DNA of 64,000 bases from Aquamicrobium lusatiense (GTDB lineage Bacteria; Pseudomonadota; Alphaproteobacteria; Rhizobiales; Rhizobiaceae): NCBI RefSeq assembly GCF_014201615.1, contig NZ_JACHEU010000001.1:203534-267533 (forward strand), in the 5' to 3' direction. This document shows positions 25,205 to 33,248 of the stretch, one piece after another (positions within the stretch are counted from its first letter, which is position 1; each line of letters opens with the position of its first letter). Both the position numbers and the translations under genes were made by a program. The notes under the pieces were generated by a model. The model saw nothing but the letters and a program-made list of their open reading frames with translations. It was not told where the DNA came from and did no database searches.

Positions 25205-26997
25205 ACCCTGTCTCCTTTCACGGCTGCGTCATCAAGCGTGACGATGCGATCCATGCGGGCCGCCAGAACCGGATCATGGGTGGCGACAATCAGCGTGCGC
25301 CCCTCGGCGATGTCCAGCAGCATATCGGTGATCTCGCCGGCGGTGCGACGGTCGAGATGGGCGGTCGGCTCATCGGCCAGCACGAGCCCGGCGCCGGGCG
25401 TTGCGGCCGCACGCGCGATGGCAAGGCGCAGCGCCTCGCCGCCGGAAAGCCCGGCTCCGCCCTCGCCCAGAAGCACGGACCTGCGGTCCCGCGCCACGTC
25501 ACCGAGACGTGCGGCATCGAGCGCGGCGTCGACCGCGTCGTCCAGACCCGGACGGCCAAGCGTGACATTGCCCGCAAGCGTTCCCGCAAAGATATGCGGC
25601 GACTGGCCGACCCACGCCATGCCCGCCCGCAGCCGCGCCGCCGTCTGCGGCCTCAACGTCTCCCCGCCGATGCGGATGGTGCCGGCTTCCGGGACCGCAA
25701 GCCCGGCGATCAGCGCCAGCAGGGTGGACTTACCGCCACCGCTCGGCGCCATCACGGCCACGCGCTCGCCCGGCGCAATATCCAGCGACAGGCCATCGAA
25801 GACCGGACGACCATGCTCCGGGTGATCCTGTCCGGCGTGGCTGAAATGGAGATCGTCGATGGCGATGCCCACAGCGGCGCCATCGGCTTTCGCCGTGTCG
25901 ATGCGCTCGGCGGCAACGATGGGTTCGCCGGCTGCCGCCACTTTTTGCAGGGCTTCCAGAGCCGCCACGCCGGCGGCGCGGTCGTGCCAGACGGCCGACA
26001 GGTCGCGCATGGGCTCGAAGAAGGCCGGCGCGAGCATGAGGATGAACACGCCCTCAGTCAGTGACAGTTGCCCGCCCCATGCCCCGAACGAGAGCTGGCT
26101 GAGGAAATGGAACCCGACATAGACGGCCACCATGGCGACGCCCAGCGCCGAAAACAGCTCCAGCACCGCCGAGGACAGGAAAGCGATGCGCAGCACCGCC
26201 ATGGTGCGGCTGCGCAGGAGATCGGCTTCCTCGCGCAGGCGCAACGCCGTGCGGTCGACCGCGCCGAAACTGCGGATCGTGGCAAGGCCGCGCAGCCGGT
26301 CGAGCAGGAAGGCGTTCATATCGCCCATCTTGGCAAGCTGGCGCTCGCTGGCCTCCTTCGCCCGCCAGCCGACCAGCGCCATGAAGATCGGGATCAGCGG
26401 CAGGGCGATCAGCATGATCAGGGCGGCCACCCACGAAAGCGGCAGGACGCAAACGAAGATGGCCAGCGGAACGATCACGGCGCGCCAGCGCAGCGGCTGG
26501 AAGCGCGCGACATAGGGCACCACCGCCTCGGCCTGCTCGGCCATCGTGCTGGCGACGAAGCCGGATGACGGGCGCGACGCATCGAGCGGCGAGCGGGTGG
26601 CGAGCACCGAAACGGCATGGTCCCGCAGACGTGAGAGTTCCCGCCGCGCGGCGAGGAAGGCAAGGCGCGAACCTGCCCGGTCCATGCCCGCCCGCACCAC
26701 GCCAAGCAGGAAGACCCCGACGGCCGGCCAGATCACCGCGTTCATTCCGGCACCGCCAGCGATTTCGCCGATGGCCAGCGCCAGCAGAGCGGCCTGCCCG
26801 ATCCAGATCAGCGATGCGGCAGACTGAAGAGCTATCGGAAGCCTGCCCGGAGACGCGGAGGGCTTCGACGCGCGGCGGCGGCGCTTCGTCCTGACGGCCT
26901 CCTGCTCCGGAATTTGGGAAATTTCGGCTTCAGCCGGCCTGCGCAGGACCGGTTCCTCAGCCAGTTGCCGGGCAATCGCCGTGTCGAGCGCACTCAC
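25201..26997 (-). CDS. cydD: CydD subunit of the CydDC ABC exporter
   Basis: A 598-residue half-transporter. An unusual basic N-terminal extension of about 55 residues (including RTKRRRRASKPSASPGR) precedes the six-helix domain. The ATPase domain has APSGGGKSTLLALIAGL, GLSGGEALRLAIARA and LVLADEPTAHLD. It pairs with CydC. The start is a GTG at 26997 overlapping the regulator stop (GTGA), which indicates translational coupling. It belongs to the operon regulator-cydD-cydC-cydA-cydB-cydX. Confidence 0.94.
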   Translation of the reverse strand: MSALDTAIARQLAEEPVLRRPAEAEISQIPEQEAVRTKRRRRASKPSASPGRLPIALQSAASLIWIGQAALLALAIGEIAGGAGMNAVIWPAVGVFLLGVVRAGMDRAGSRLAFLAARRELSRLRDHAVSVLATRSPLDASRPSSGFVASTMAEQAEAVVPYVARFQPLRWRAVIVPLAIFVCVLPLSWVAALIMLIALPLIPIFMALVGWRAKEASERQLAKMGDMNAFLLDRLRGLATIRSFGAVDRTALRLREEADLLRSRTMAVLRIAFLSSAVLELFSALGVAMVAVYVGFHFLSQLSFGAWGGQLSLTEGVFILMLAPAFFEPMRDLSAVWHDRAAGVAALEALQKVAAAGEPIVAAERIDTAKADGAAVGIAIDDLHFSHAGQDHPEHGRPVFDGLSLDIAPGERVAVMAPSGGGKSTLLALIAGLAVPEAGTIRIGGETLRPQTAARLRAGMAWVGQSPHIFAGTLAGNVTLGRPGLDDAVDAALDAARLGDVARDRRSVLLGEGGAGLSGGEALRLAIARAAATPGAGLVLADEPTAHLDRRTAGEITDMLLDIAEGRTLIVATHDPVLAARMDRIVTLDDAAVKGDRV

Positions 26998-27566
26998 GGT
27001 TGTCCGTCCCCCCTGCGTTTGCGGCCAAGCGAAACGATGCGATCCTTCGCATCGAGCAGCCTCGTCACCTTTGAGCCGAGGCTGAGCAGTGTCGCCAGCC
27101 GTTCCGTATCGAGTCGTTTGACGTCATCATACCAGTTCGTAAGCTGTTCGATGAGTCCGTTCATCTCCATAAGGCGGGACTGGGCGTAACGTTCCTCCTC
27201 GCTGCCCGGCTGCTGCATGAGAAGCTCGCGCAGCACCGAAAGGGTGGGATCGACCTCGCGCTTCTTGCGCTCCTCCGCCAGCGTGCGCAGGATCTGCCAG
27301 ATGTCGTCGGGTGCGGCGAAGAAATCGCGGCGGTCGCCGGGAATATGGCGCAGCATCACCAGATTCCACGCCTGAAGCTCGCGCAGCCCCATGGAAACGT
27401 TGGAGCGCGAAATGCCGAGCCCGTCCACGATCTGATCTGCGCAGAGAGGTTCCGGCGACACATAGAGCAGCGCGTAGATCTGGCCGACCGTGCGGTTGAT
27501 GCCCCAGCGGCTGCCCATCTCGCCGAAGTGCAGCACGAAAGACTGTATGAGTGGCGGAAGGTTCAT
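26994..27566 (-). CDS. GbsR/MarR-like regulator heading the cyd operon
   Basis: A 190-residue winged-helix protein of the GbsR/MarR type: FVLHFGEMGSRWGINRTVGQIYALLYVSPEPLCADQIVDGLGISRSNVSMGLRELQAWNLV, followed by a helical C-terminal part. MNLPPLIQ is the natural start, although the SD is poor; the frame is open to 27644. The gene overlaps cydD by four bases, and a perfect 24-bp palindrome ends nine bases upstream of its ATG. This fits an autoregulated operon-specific repressor. No cysteine cluster or obvious heme motif suggests the signal. Confidence 0.88.
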   Translation of the reverse strand: MNLPPLIQSFVLHFGEMGSRWGINRTVGQIYALLYVSPEPLCADQIVDGLGISRSNVSMGLRELQAWNLVMLRHIPGDRRDFFAAPDDIWQILRTLAEERKKREVDPTLSVLRELLMQQPGSEEERYAQSRLMEMNGLIEQLTNWYDDVKRLDTERLATLLSLGSKVTRLLDAKDRIVSLGRKRRGDGQP

Positions 27567-27574
27567 GACGGACC

Positions 27575-27598
27575 AATTTTCAGAAATTTCTGAAAATT
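27575..27598. promoter_or_regulatory. Perfect 24-bp palindrome upstream of the cyd regulator
   Basis: The half-site AATTTTCAGAAA (27575-27586) is followed at once by its exact reverse complement (27587-27598), with no spacer and no mismatch. It lies 8 bases before the regulator start, in the leader or core promoter of the whole cyd operon. It is far more AT-rich than its surroundings. It is most simply the operator of the GbsR/MarR-like protein. No FNR/FixK box (TTGAT-N4-ATCAA) was seen nearby. Confidence 0.8.
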
Positions 27599-27703
27599 CA
27601 GTACGTCCCGCCACGCCGGAAGTCACTTGGGCACCATGTCGCACCCGTACACGTACGAAAGAAAATCTGTGCGAACGTCAGGGAAAGCTGGCTTCGACCA
27701 GCT

Positions 27704-28330
27704 TCAGAAGCCGATCGTTTCCTCGAACCGGTCCCAGGAACGATACATTTCGTATCGCCCAACACCGCGGATCGGCACATGGCCGTAATAGGGCGAAAGC
27801 TGCAGCTCGGCCGCGATCTCGCCCTTGCCGGCGATCGCACCCGTATAGATGGCCGATGCCAGGCCGGTGCGGTTCGCACCATGGTCGCAATGCACCAGAA
27901 GCGGCTTTTCCGCGTCGCGCATCAGGGCGGCAAGTTCCGCAGACTTTTCGACGGGCAGGCCCTTCGACGAAGACATTGGGAAATCGATGATCCTGATGCC
28001 GTGGCGCTCCGCCGCCGCGCGCGCTGCCAGCGCTTCGGCATCGGGGGTCTCGTTGCGCAGGTTGATGATGGTGCGGATCCGGTAGCGGTCCGCATAGGCC
28101 GCGACGTCGTCCCCGTCCGGTTGTCCGGAGCGGTAGAATTCGCCCGGTATTACCTCATGGAAGTTGCCGAGCAATTGCTGCACGCCCATATGAGCGCCCA
28201 TCAACAGCGGGGCGCCGAGCAATACGGCCGCGAATACCCATATACGTCGCAATGCAGACTTCCCCGCCTTTGATCCCGGCGATTCCTGACAGCGAATTGC
28301 GACAGGAACAAGAATACGCCGCACGGCCAT
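27704..28330 (-). CDS. Membrane-anchored dual-specificity/tyrosine phosphatase-like protein
   Basis: A 208-residue protein with an N-terminal membrane helix (residues 31-45) preceded by a basic segment, then a phosphatase domain. The P-loop HCDHGANRTG has the catalytic Cys at 148 and Arg at 154. NFHEVIPGEFYRSGQP and RTIINLR are typical of the bacterial DSP-like group. The domain is probably periplasmic. The substrate is unknown. It starts 10 bases after the purK stop, so it is cotranscribed with purE-purK, though no functional link is obvious. Confidence 0.85.
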   Translation of the reverse strand: MAVRRILVPVAIRCQESPGSKAGKSALRRIWVFAAVLLGAPLLMGAHMGVQQLLGNFHEVIPGEFYRSGQPDGDDVAAYADRYRIRTIINLRNETPDAEALAARAAAERHGIRIIDFPMSSSKGLPVEKSAELAALMRDAEKPLLVHCDHGANRTGLASAIYTGAIAGKGEIAAELQLSPYYGHVPIRGVGRYEMYRSWDRFEETIGF

Positions 28331-28340
28331 TGCCGCAGGC

Positions 28341-29414
28341 TCAGTTGCGGCCGGTCAGGCGGGTGAAATGGCCCATCTTGCGGCCGGGGCGAGCCTCTGC
28401 CTTTCCATAGAGATGGACAAGGACGTCCGGCTCGGCCACGAGTTCAGGTACGCGCGCGACATCGTCGCCGATCAGGTTCTCCATCACGCAGGCGCTGTGA
28501 TGGCGCGTGTCGCCCAGCGGCAGCCCGGCAATGGCCCTGACGTGCTGCTCGAACTGCGAGATGACGCAGGCGGCTTCGGTCCAGTGGCCGGAATTGTGCA
28601 CCCGCGGCGCGATCTCGTTGACCAGCACCGAGCCATCGTCCAGTACGAAGAACTCCACGCCGATGACGCCCACATAGCCGAGCGCTTCGAGTATCGAGGC
28701 GGCAGCGGCCCGCGCGACGTCGGCGGTAATGTCGGGAACGGCGGCAGGCACGGTGGAGGTGTGCAGGATGCCGTCGCGATGGACGTTGCGTGCCGGCGCA
28801 TAGGTCGCCACCCTGCCATCGGCGCCCCGCGCACCGATCACCGAAATCTCGCACTCGAAGGAAATGAGTCCTTCAAGGATCAGCGGCACCGACCCCATCG
28901 CCTCGAAGACGCCGGAATAATTGCCGCTTTCCATATGGCGGAACACGCGCTGGCCCTTGCCGTCATAACCCATGCGGCGTGTCTTCAGCACGCCGTTGCC
29001 GCCAAAACTGTGCAGGGCGGACGCAAGGTCCGCGTCGCTGTCGACGGCAAGGAAGGGGGCCGTGTCGATACCGATGCCGTTGAGGAACTGCTTTTCGCTC
29101 AGCCGGTCCTGGGACACCTCCAGCGCCCGGGGCGGCGGCAGAACGGGCACGCGCCCTGCGAGCGTCTCGGCGGCCTCCACCGGCACGTTCTCGAATTCAT
29201 AGGTGATGACATCGCTGATCGCGGCCAGTTCGGCCAGCCCGGCCGGATCGTCATAGGCAGCCACGATCTGCCGGTTCGCCACCTGCGCGGCCGGGCAACC
29301 GGCCTGCGGCTCCAGCACGGCGATGCGGTAGCCGAGGCGCGCGGCGGCCATGGCCAGCATGCGGCCAAGCTGGCCGCCGCCGACGATGCCGATTGTCGAT
29401 CCGGGCGCCAGCAT
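28341..29414 (-). CDS. purK: 5-(carboxyamino)imidazole ribonucleotide synthase PurK
   Basis: A 357-residue ATP-grasp enzyme that joins bicarbonate to aminoimidazole ribonucleotide in purine synthesis. The N-terminal GIVGGGQLGRMLAMAAARLGY and the later ARGADGRVATYAPARNVHRDGIL and NEIAPRVHNSGHWTEAAC are family signatures. The ATG at 29414 overlaps the purE stop (TGATG), and a GTG three bases earlier is a possible alternative. It works with PurE in the cytoplasm. Confidence 0.96.
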   Translation of the reverse strand: MLAPGSTIGIVGGGQLGRMLAMAAARLGYRIAVLEPQAGCPAAQVANRQIVAAYDDPAGLAELAAISDVITYEFENVPVEAAETLAGRVPVLPPPRALEVSQDRLSEKQFLNGIGIDTAPFLAVDSDADLASALHSFGGNGVLKTRRMGYDGKGQRVFRHMESGNYSGVFEAMGSVPLILEGLISFECEISVIGARGADGRVATYAPARNVHRDGILHTSTVPAAVPDITADVARAAAASILEALGYVGVIGVEFFVLDDGSVLVNEIAPRVHNSGHWTEAACVISQFEQHVRAIAGLPLGDTRHHSACVMENLIGDDVARVPELVAEPDVLVHLYGKAEARPGRKMGHFTRLTGRN

Positions 29415-29911
29415 CACGCGTCGTCCTTCGGCTCGAAGGCAACCTTGTCGGTCTGCGCGGCGCGCCAGCCTTCCAGCCGCCCGGCCAGCGCATCGTCGGT
29501 GAGCGCCAGAACAGCGGCGGCGAGAAGTGCCGCATTGACCGCGCCGGCCTTGCCGATAGCCAGCGTGCCGACCGGAATGCCGGCCGGCATCTGCACGATC
29601 GACAACAGCGAATCCTGTCCGGACAGCGCCTTCGATTCCACCGGCACGCCGAACACGGGCAGCGAGGTCATCGCCGCCGTCATGCCCGGCAGATGGGCGG
29701 CCCCGCCGGCGCCAGCCACCACCACCTTGTAACCGGCAGCCTTCGCGCCGTGGGCAAAGTCATAGAGACGTTGCGGCGTGCGATGCGCGGAAACGATGAG
29801 GCTTTTGTGGGAAACACCAAGTTCGGCGAGCGTTTCGGCGGCGTGACGCATGGTCGCCCAGTCGGACTGGCTGCCCATGATGATGGCGACATCGGCTTGT
29901 CGGTCGGTCAA
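29414..29911 (-). CDS. purE: 5-(carboxyamino)imidazole ribonucleotide mutase PurE
   Basis: A 165-residue class I PurE that rearranges N5-CAIR to CAIR. GSQSDW near the N-terminus and [13 protein letters not shown] are the catalytic regions, and [15 protein letters not shown] follows. The best start is a TTG at 29911 giving [18 protein letters not shown], with GGGAG upstream. The frame is open to 29989 but the extra residues are not conserved-looking. It is translationally coupled to purK. Confidence 0.94.
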   Translation of the reverse strand: MTDRQADVAIIMGSQSDWATMRHAAETLAELGVSHKSLIVSAHRTPQRLYDFAHGAKAAGYKVVVAGAGGAAHLPGMTAAMTSLPVFGVPVESKALSGQDSLLSIVQMPAGIPVGTLAIGKAGAVNAALLAAAVLALTDDALAGRLEGWRAAQTDKVAFEPKDDA

Positions 29912-30046
29912 TGGCCTGCTCCCGTCAGCTAAAGCGGCGACGTAGCGGAATTTTCGCCCCCCCGCAAGGACGAGAAGCGCTGCGGGCACTGCTGATCCCG
30001 TACTGTCCGAATTGACACGCCGTGCCAGCGATGCTTAGCGTCGCAA

Positions 30047-30225
30047 CCGGAACTGGTTCCGATTACGGATAAAAAGGGAACACGGTCTGCCGCATTGCCG
30101 GCAAAGCCGCGACTGCCCCCGCAACTGTAGCCGCCGAGCCTCCCCCGATATGCCACTGGATCTTGACGGTCCGGGAAGGCGGCGGGAGGCAATGACGCGG
30201 AAGTCAGGAGACCTGCCGGTTCCGG
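30047..30225 (+). promoter_or_regulatory. Cobalamin (B12) riboswitch
   Basis: The leader holds the conserved elements in order: AAAAAGGGAACACGGT, then CCCCCGCAACTGTAGCC, and the B12 box GAAGTCAGGAGACCTGCC near 30200. P1 is closed by CCGGAAC (30047-30053) with GTTCCGG (30219-30225). It sits about 175 bases before btuB on the same strand. Adenosylcobalamin binding should lower btuB expression. Confidence 0.95.
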
Positions 30226-30237
30226 TCACCCATGTCT

Positions 30238-30254
30238 GATCTCGGGGTGAGATC
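30238..30254 (+). other. Hairpin just after the B12 aptamer
   Basis: GATCTC (30238-30243) pairs with GAGATC (30249-30254) around GGGGT. It has no following T tract, so it is not a standard terminator. It could be part of the expression platform or a spacer structure in the 176-base region between aptamer and start codon. Confidence 0.45.
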
Positions 30255-30366
30255 GGGCGCGGCCGTCCGCAGCGGTGACACGAAACGTGTTGCCGCGTGC
30301 CGGTACGGCCGAAGGGTGCAGACTGCACCTCCCCTGCCTGCCAGCTCCCGGTGAAAGGCTGTTTTT

Positions 30367-30393
30367 CCGGGCGCTCCCGTGCCCGGCAGGGGG
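30367..30393 (+). promoter_or_regulatory. Hairpin and Shine-Dalgarno of btuB, likely expression platform
   Basis: CCGGGC (30367-30372) pairs with GCCCGG (30381-30386), ending two bases before the SD AGGGGGA (30388 onwards) of the ATG at 30402. The hairpin loop contains CTCCC, complementary to the SD. An alternative fold could mask the ribosome site when B12 is bound. This is a structural inference. Confidence 0.5.
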
Positions 30394-30401
30394 AAATGAC
30401 G

Positions 30402-32258
30402 ATGAGAACAACGATTCTGGCTGCCGGCATCTGCTCGCTGACGCTTACCGGTGCCGTCCGGGCGCAGGATGAAGGCCAGCAGGCCGGCGATGTCATCGAG
30501 CTGAAGACAATCTCGGTAACCGCCAACCGCACCCCGACCCGGAAGAACAAGGTCGGCTCTAAGGTGGAGCAGATCACGCAGGCGGAAATCGGGGGGAAAT
30601 CCCGTCCGGTCCTCAGCGACTATCTGAACCTGCTGCCCGGCGTTTCGGTTGCCAGAAATGGCGGCCTCGGCGGCACGACCGGCCTTTTCGTGCGCGGTCT
30701 TGGCTCCGGCTACGTCAAGACGCTCTACAATGGCATCGACATTTCCGACCCGACCGGCACACAGGTGCTGACGCATTACCAGTATCTTCTCACCGGCGGC
30801 ATCAGCAATGTGGACGTTCTGAAGGGCTCCCAGAGCACCCTCTACGGTTCCAGTGCCATAGCCGGTCTGGTGAACATCTCGACGCTCGGCCAACCGGACA
30901 GCGGAGTTCACCATACGGTTGAGGCCGAGGGCGGTTCTTTCGGCACCGTGCGGGGCCGCTACGGATTTACCGCTGCGAACGAAGGATCGGGATTCGCAGG
31001 CAACGTCTCGGGGTTGCACACCGACGGCATCTCGGCTCTGGCAGACGGCCGGGAGCGGGATGGCCTCGACAGTCTGAATATCGACCTCACCGCCGAACAC
31101 AGGATCAACGAAGCCTTTTCGGTCTTCGGCTCGGTCTTGCACCTCAATTCAAAGGCCGAATTCGATGGCAACGGCCCCGACGATCCCGACAGCTATGAGC
31201 GGGCGAGGATGACCGGAGGCCGGTTCGGACTCAATTTCGATCTCATGGACGGCAGGCTGAAGAACACCGTCTCCGCTCAAGGTTTCAAATCCGACCGGGA
31301 GAGCGTGTGGGGCGGTTTCCCCAGCTCCTTCATCGGCACAAGGCAGAAGATCGATTATCAGGGATCGTTCGAGGCGACGGAAAGAGTTCTCCTGCAATAT
31401 GGCCTCGACCATGAGAAACAGGAAGCCGACGATGCCGGCGGCGGCAGCCCGCTGGGCAAGTTCGATCTTACCGGCGTGTGGGCTCAGGCGGTCCTCGAAC
31501 CGGTGAATGATCTGGTGCTCACCGCTGGGCTTCGCCATGACGAGCATTCCGAATTCGGCGGCCACACCACCTATCGCGGCACGGCGTCCTACCTGTTTGC
31601 CACCACAGGAACCCGCCTTCATTCATCTTATGGAACAGGTTTTCTGGCTCCAAGCCTCTACCAGCTTTACGCCCCCTCCAGCGTGGGCAACCCCAACCTT
31701 CAGCCGGAGACGAGCCGCAGCTTCGATATAGGTGTGGAGCAGCATTTGCTGGGCGGGGCGCTGACGGCCGATGTCACCTACTTCCACATCAGGGTGGACG
31801 ACAAGATCGACTGGATAAACGATTTCAGCTATCCGTGGGGCGGCTACTACGACCAGACACCCGGAACCACGCGCTCGAAAGGCGTCGAAGCTTCCTTCAC
31901 CTACGCCGCCACCGGCTGGCTCGACCTCGGCGGCTCCTACACCTATACGGATTCGCGCAAGGCGGACGGCACCCGCAACGTCCGCATTCCGCGACATGCC
32001 GTTGTCCTTTCGGCCGAAGCCCGGCCTGCCGAAAAGTGGACCATTGGCGCAGACGTGAAATTCGTCGCGGATGTCGTGGACGGCGGCGCAAAGCTGGATG
32101 ATTATGTGCTGCTCAACGCCAAAGTCGCGTACCAGCTCACGGAGTCCACGCAGATCTACCTTCGGGGTGAAAATCTGCTCAACGAGAACTACCAGACCGT
32201 GAAAGGCTACGGCACACCCGGCATCGCTGCCTTCGCCGGAATCAAGGCGAAGTTCTAA
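30402..32258 (+). CDS. btuB: TonB-dependent vitamin B12 receptor BtuB
   Basis: A 618-residue outer-membrane receptor. A signal peptide (MRTTILAAGICSLTLTGAVRAQ) is followed by a TonB-box-like stretch (LKTISVTANR), the plug domain (PVLSDYLNLLPGVSVARNGG, SQSTLYGSSAIAGLVNI) and a 22-strand barrel ending in a C-terminal Phe (GIKAKF). The upstream cobalamin riboswitch identifies the substrate. The ATG at 30402 is chosen because AGGGGG lies eight bases upstream; an ATG six bases earlier is too close to the SD. It heads btuB-btuF-btuC-btuD. Confidence 0.94.
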   Translation: MRTTILAAGICSLTLTGAVRAQDEGQQAGDVIELKTISVTANRTPTRKNKVGSKVEQITQAEIGGKSRPVLSDYLNLLPGVSVARNGGLGGTTGLFVRGLGSGYVKTLYNGIDISDPTGTQVLTHYQYLLTGGISNVDVLKGSQSTLYGSSAIAGLVNISTLGQPDSGVHHTVEAEGGSFGTVRGRYGFTAANEGSGFAGNVSGLHTDGISALADGRERDGLDSLNIDLTAEHRINEAFSVFGSVLHLNSKAEFDGNGPDDPDSYERARMTGGRFGLNFDLMDGRLKNTVSAQGFKSDRESVWGGFPSSFIGTRQKIDYQGSFEATERVLLQYGLDHEKQEADDAGGGSPLGKFDLTGVWAQAVLEPVNDLVLTAGLRHDEHSEFGGHTTYRGTASYLFATTGTRLHSSYGTGFLAPSLYQLYAPSSVGNPNLQPETSRSFDIGVEQHLLGGALTADVTYFHIRVDDKIDWINDFSYPWGGYYDQTPGTTRSKGVEASFTYAATGWLDLGGSYTYTDSRKADGTRNVRIPRHAVVLSAEARPAEKWTIGADVKFVADVVDGGAKLDDYVLLNAKVAYQLTESTQIYLRGENLLNENYQTVKGYGTPGIAAFAGIKAKF

Positions 32259-32259
32259 A

Positions 32260-32361
32260 GCAGTTCCAGCAAAAGTGCGAAGCAGTTTTGCGTCCGGAAC
32301 TGCGTGGAAACAAGGAGATAGAGCATTGGAAGTGATCCCTTTTTCACCGGAAATGCTCTAG
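32260..32361. repeat. Two-hairpin palindromic repeat, copy A
   Basis: The first hairpin has arms GCAGTTCC (32260-32267) and GGAACTGC (32296-32303) enclosing CAAAA...TTTTG. The second has arms TAGAGCATT (32319-32327) and AATGCTCTA (32352-32360). The same layout and sequence recur at 40814-40905. It begins one base after the btuB stop and ends where btuF begins, inside the operon. It looks like an intergenic palindromic element of the type widespread in Rhizobiales. Confidence 0.8.
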
Positions 32362-33248
32362 TGTCCGAAGGCAACCGCCGAAAGCATTCCCCTTTGCGCG
32401 CCATTTTTGCTGGATGGCGCGCAAATCTGCTGATGGCATTTGCCTTGGGTCTTTCCGTGATGCCGACCCTTGCGCAGGACACCCCGCCACCCCGCGTCGT
32501 TTCCATGAACCTGTGCACCGACCAGCTCGCCATGCTGATCGCCGGCGAAGGGCAGCTTCATTCCGTCTCGGTGCTGGCCAGCGATCCGCGCAGCTCGGCG
32601 ATGGCGCGGCAGGCCGAAGCCTTCGTGACCAATCACGCGCTTGCCGAGGAAATCTTCCTCATGGAACCCGACCTCGTTCTCGCCGGCACATTCTCCTCGC
32701 GCGCCACGGTCGGGTTGCTGCGCCGTCTGGGATTCAGGGTGGAGGAATTCGCCCCGGCAACCTCCTTTGACGATGTCCGTGACCATATCGCCCGCATCGG
32801 TGAACTCCTCCACCGCCAGCAGCGCGCCGCTGAGCTGATCGCCGAGGTGGACGCCGGTCTTGCGCGTCTCGCCTCCGGCCCGCAATCCGGCCGCACCATC
32901 GCGCTCTACGAGCCAAACAGCTATACGGCGGGCAGCGGTACGCTGGCCAACGAGATCTTCACCGCGGCGGGGCTGGTCAACATCGCCGAAAGGCTGGGGA
33001 TCGCCGGCTCGGCGCGCCTGCCGCTGGAGCAGCTCATCATGGCAAAACCCGATCTGATCGGCCGTTCCAGCAGCGACTACGGCGCACCGGCGCTGGCGCA
33101 GGAAAACCTCGTCCACCCGGCTTTCCGCGCCCTCGCAGGGCAGAAGGTCGTCGATCTGCCGGTCGCGAAAATGATCTGCGGCGCGCCCTTCACCCTCGAT
33201 GCCGCCTTCATGCTGCAGGATGCGGCGGGGGAACAGAACCAGCCATGA
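32361..33248 (+). CDS. btuF: Periplasmic B12-binding protein BtuF
   Basis: A 295-residue FecB/BtuF-type binding protein with a signal segment (LLMAFALGLSVMPTLAQ). The fold motifs are RVVSMNLCTDQLAMLI, EPDLVLAG and ARIGELLHRQ. The GTG at 32361 abuts the palindromic repeat, and the repeat provides the only weak SD (GGAAA). An ATG at 32433 would shorten the signal peptide. The operon and riboswitch favour cobalamin as ligand. The gene overlaps btuC by four bases. Confidence 0.85.
   Translation: MSEGNRRKHSPLRAIFAGWRANLLMAFALGLSVMPTLAQDTPPPRVVSMNLCTDQLAMLIAGEGQLHSVSVLASDPRSSAMARQAEAFVTNHALAEEIFLMEPDLVLAGTFSSRATVGLLRRLGFRVEEFAPATSFDDVRDHIARIGELLHRQQRAAELIAEVDAGLARLASGPQSGRTIALYEPNSYTAGSGTLANEIFTAAGLVNIAERLGIAGSARLPLEQLIMAKPDLIGRSSSDYGAPALAQENLVHPAFRALAGQKVVDLPVAKMICGAPFTLDAAFMLQDAAGEQNQP

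Noticed and set aside
23441..25825. A 794-codon plus-strand frame opposite cydC and cydD
   Set aside because: It crosses two real overlapping genes, lacks any domain and is a composition artefact.
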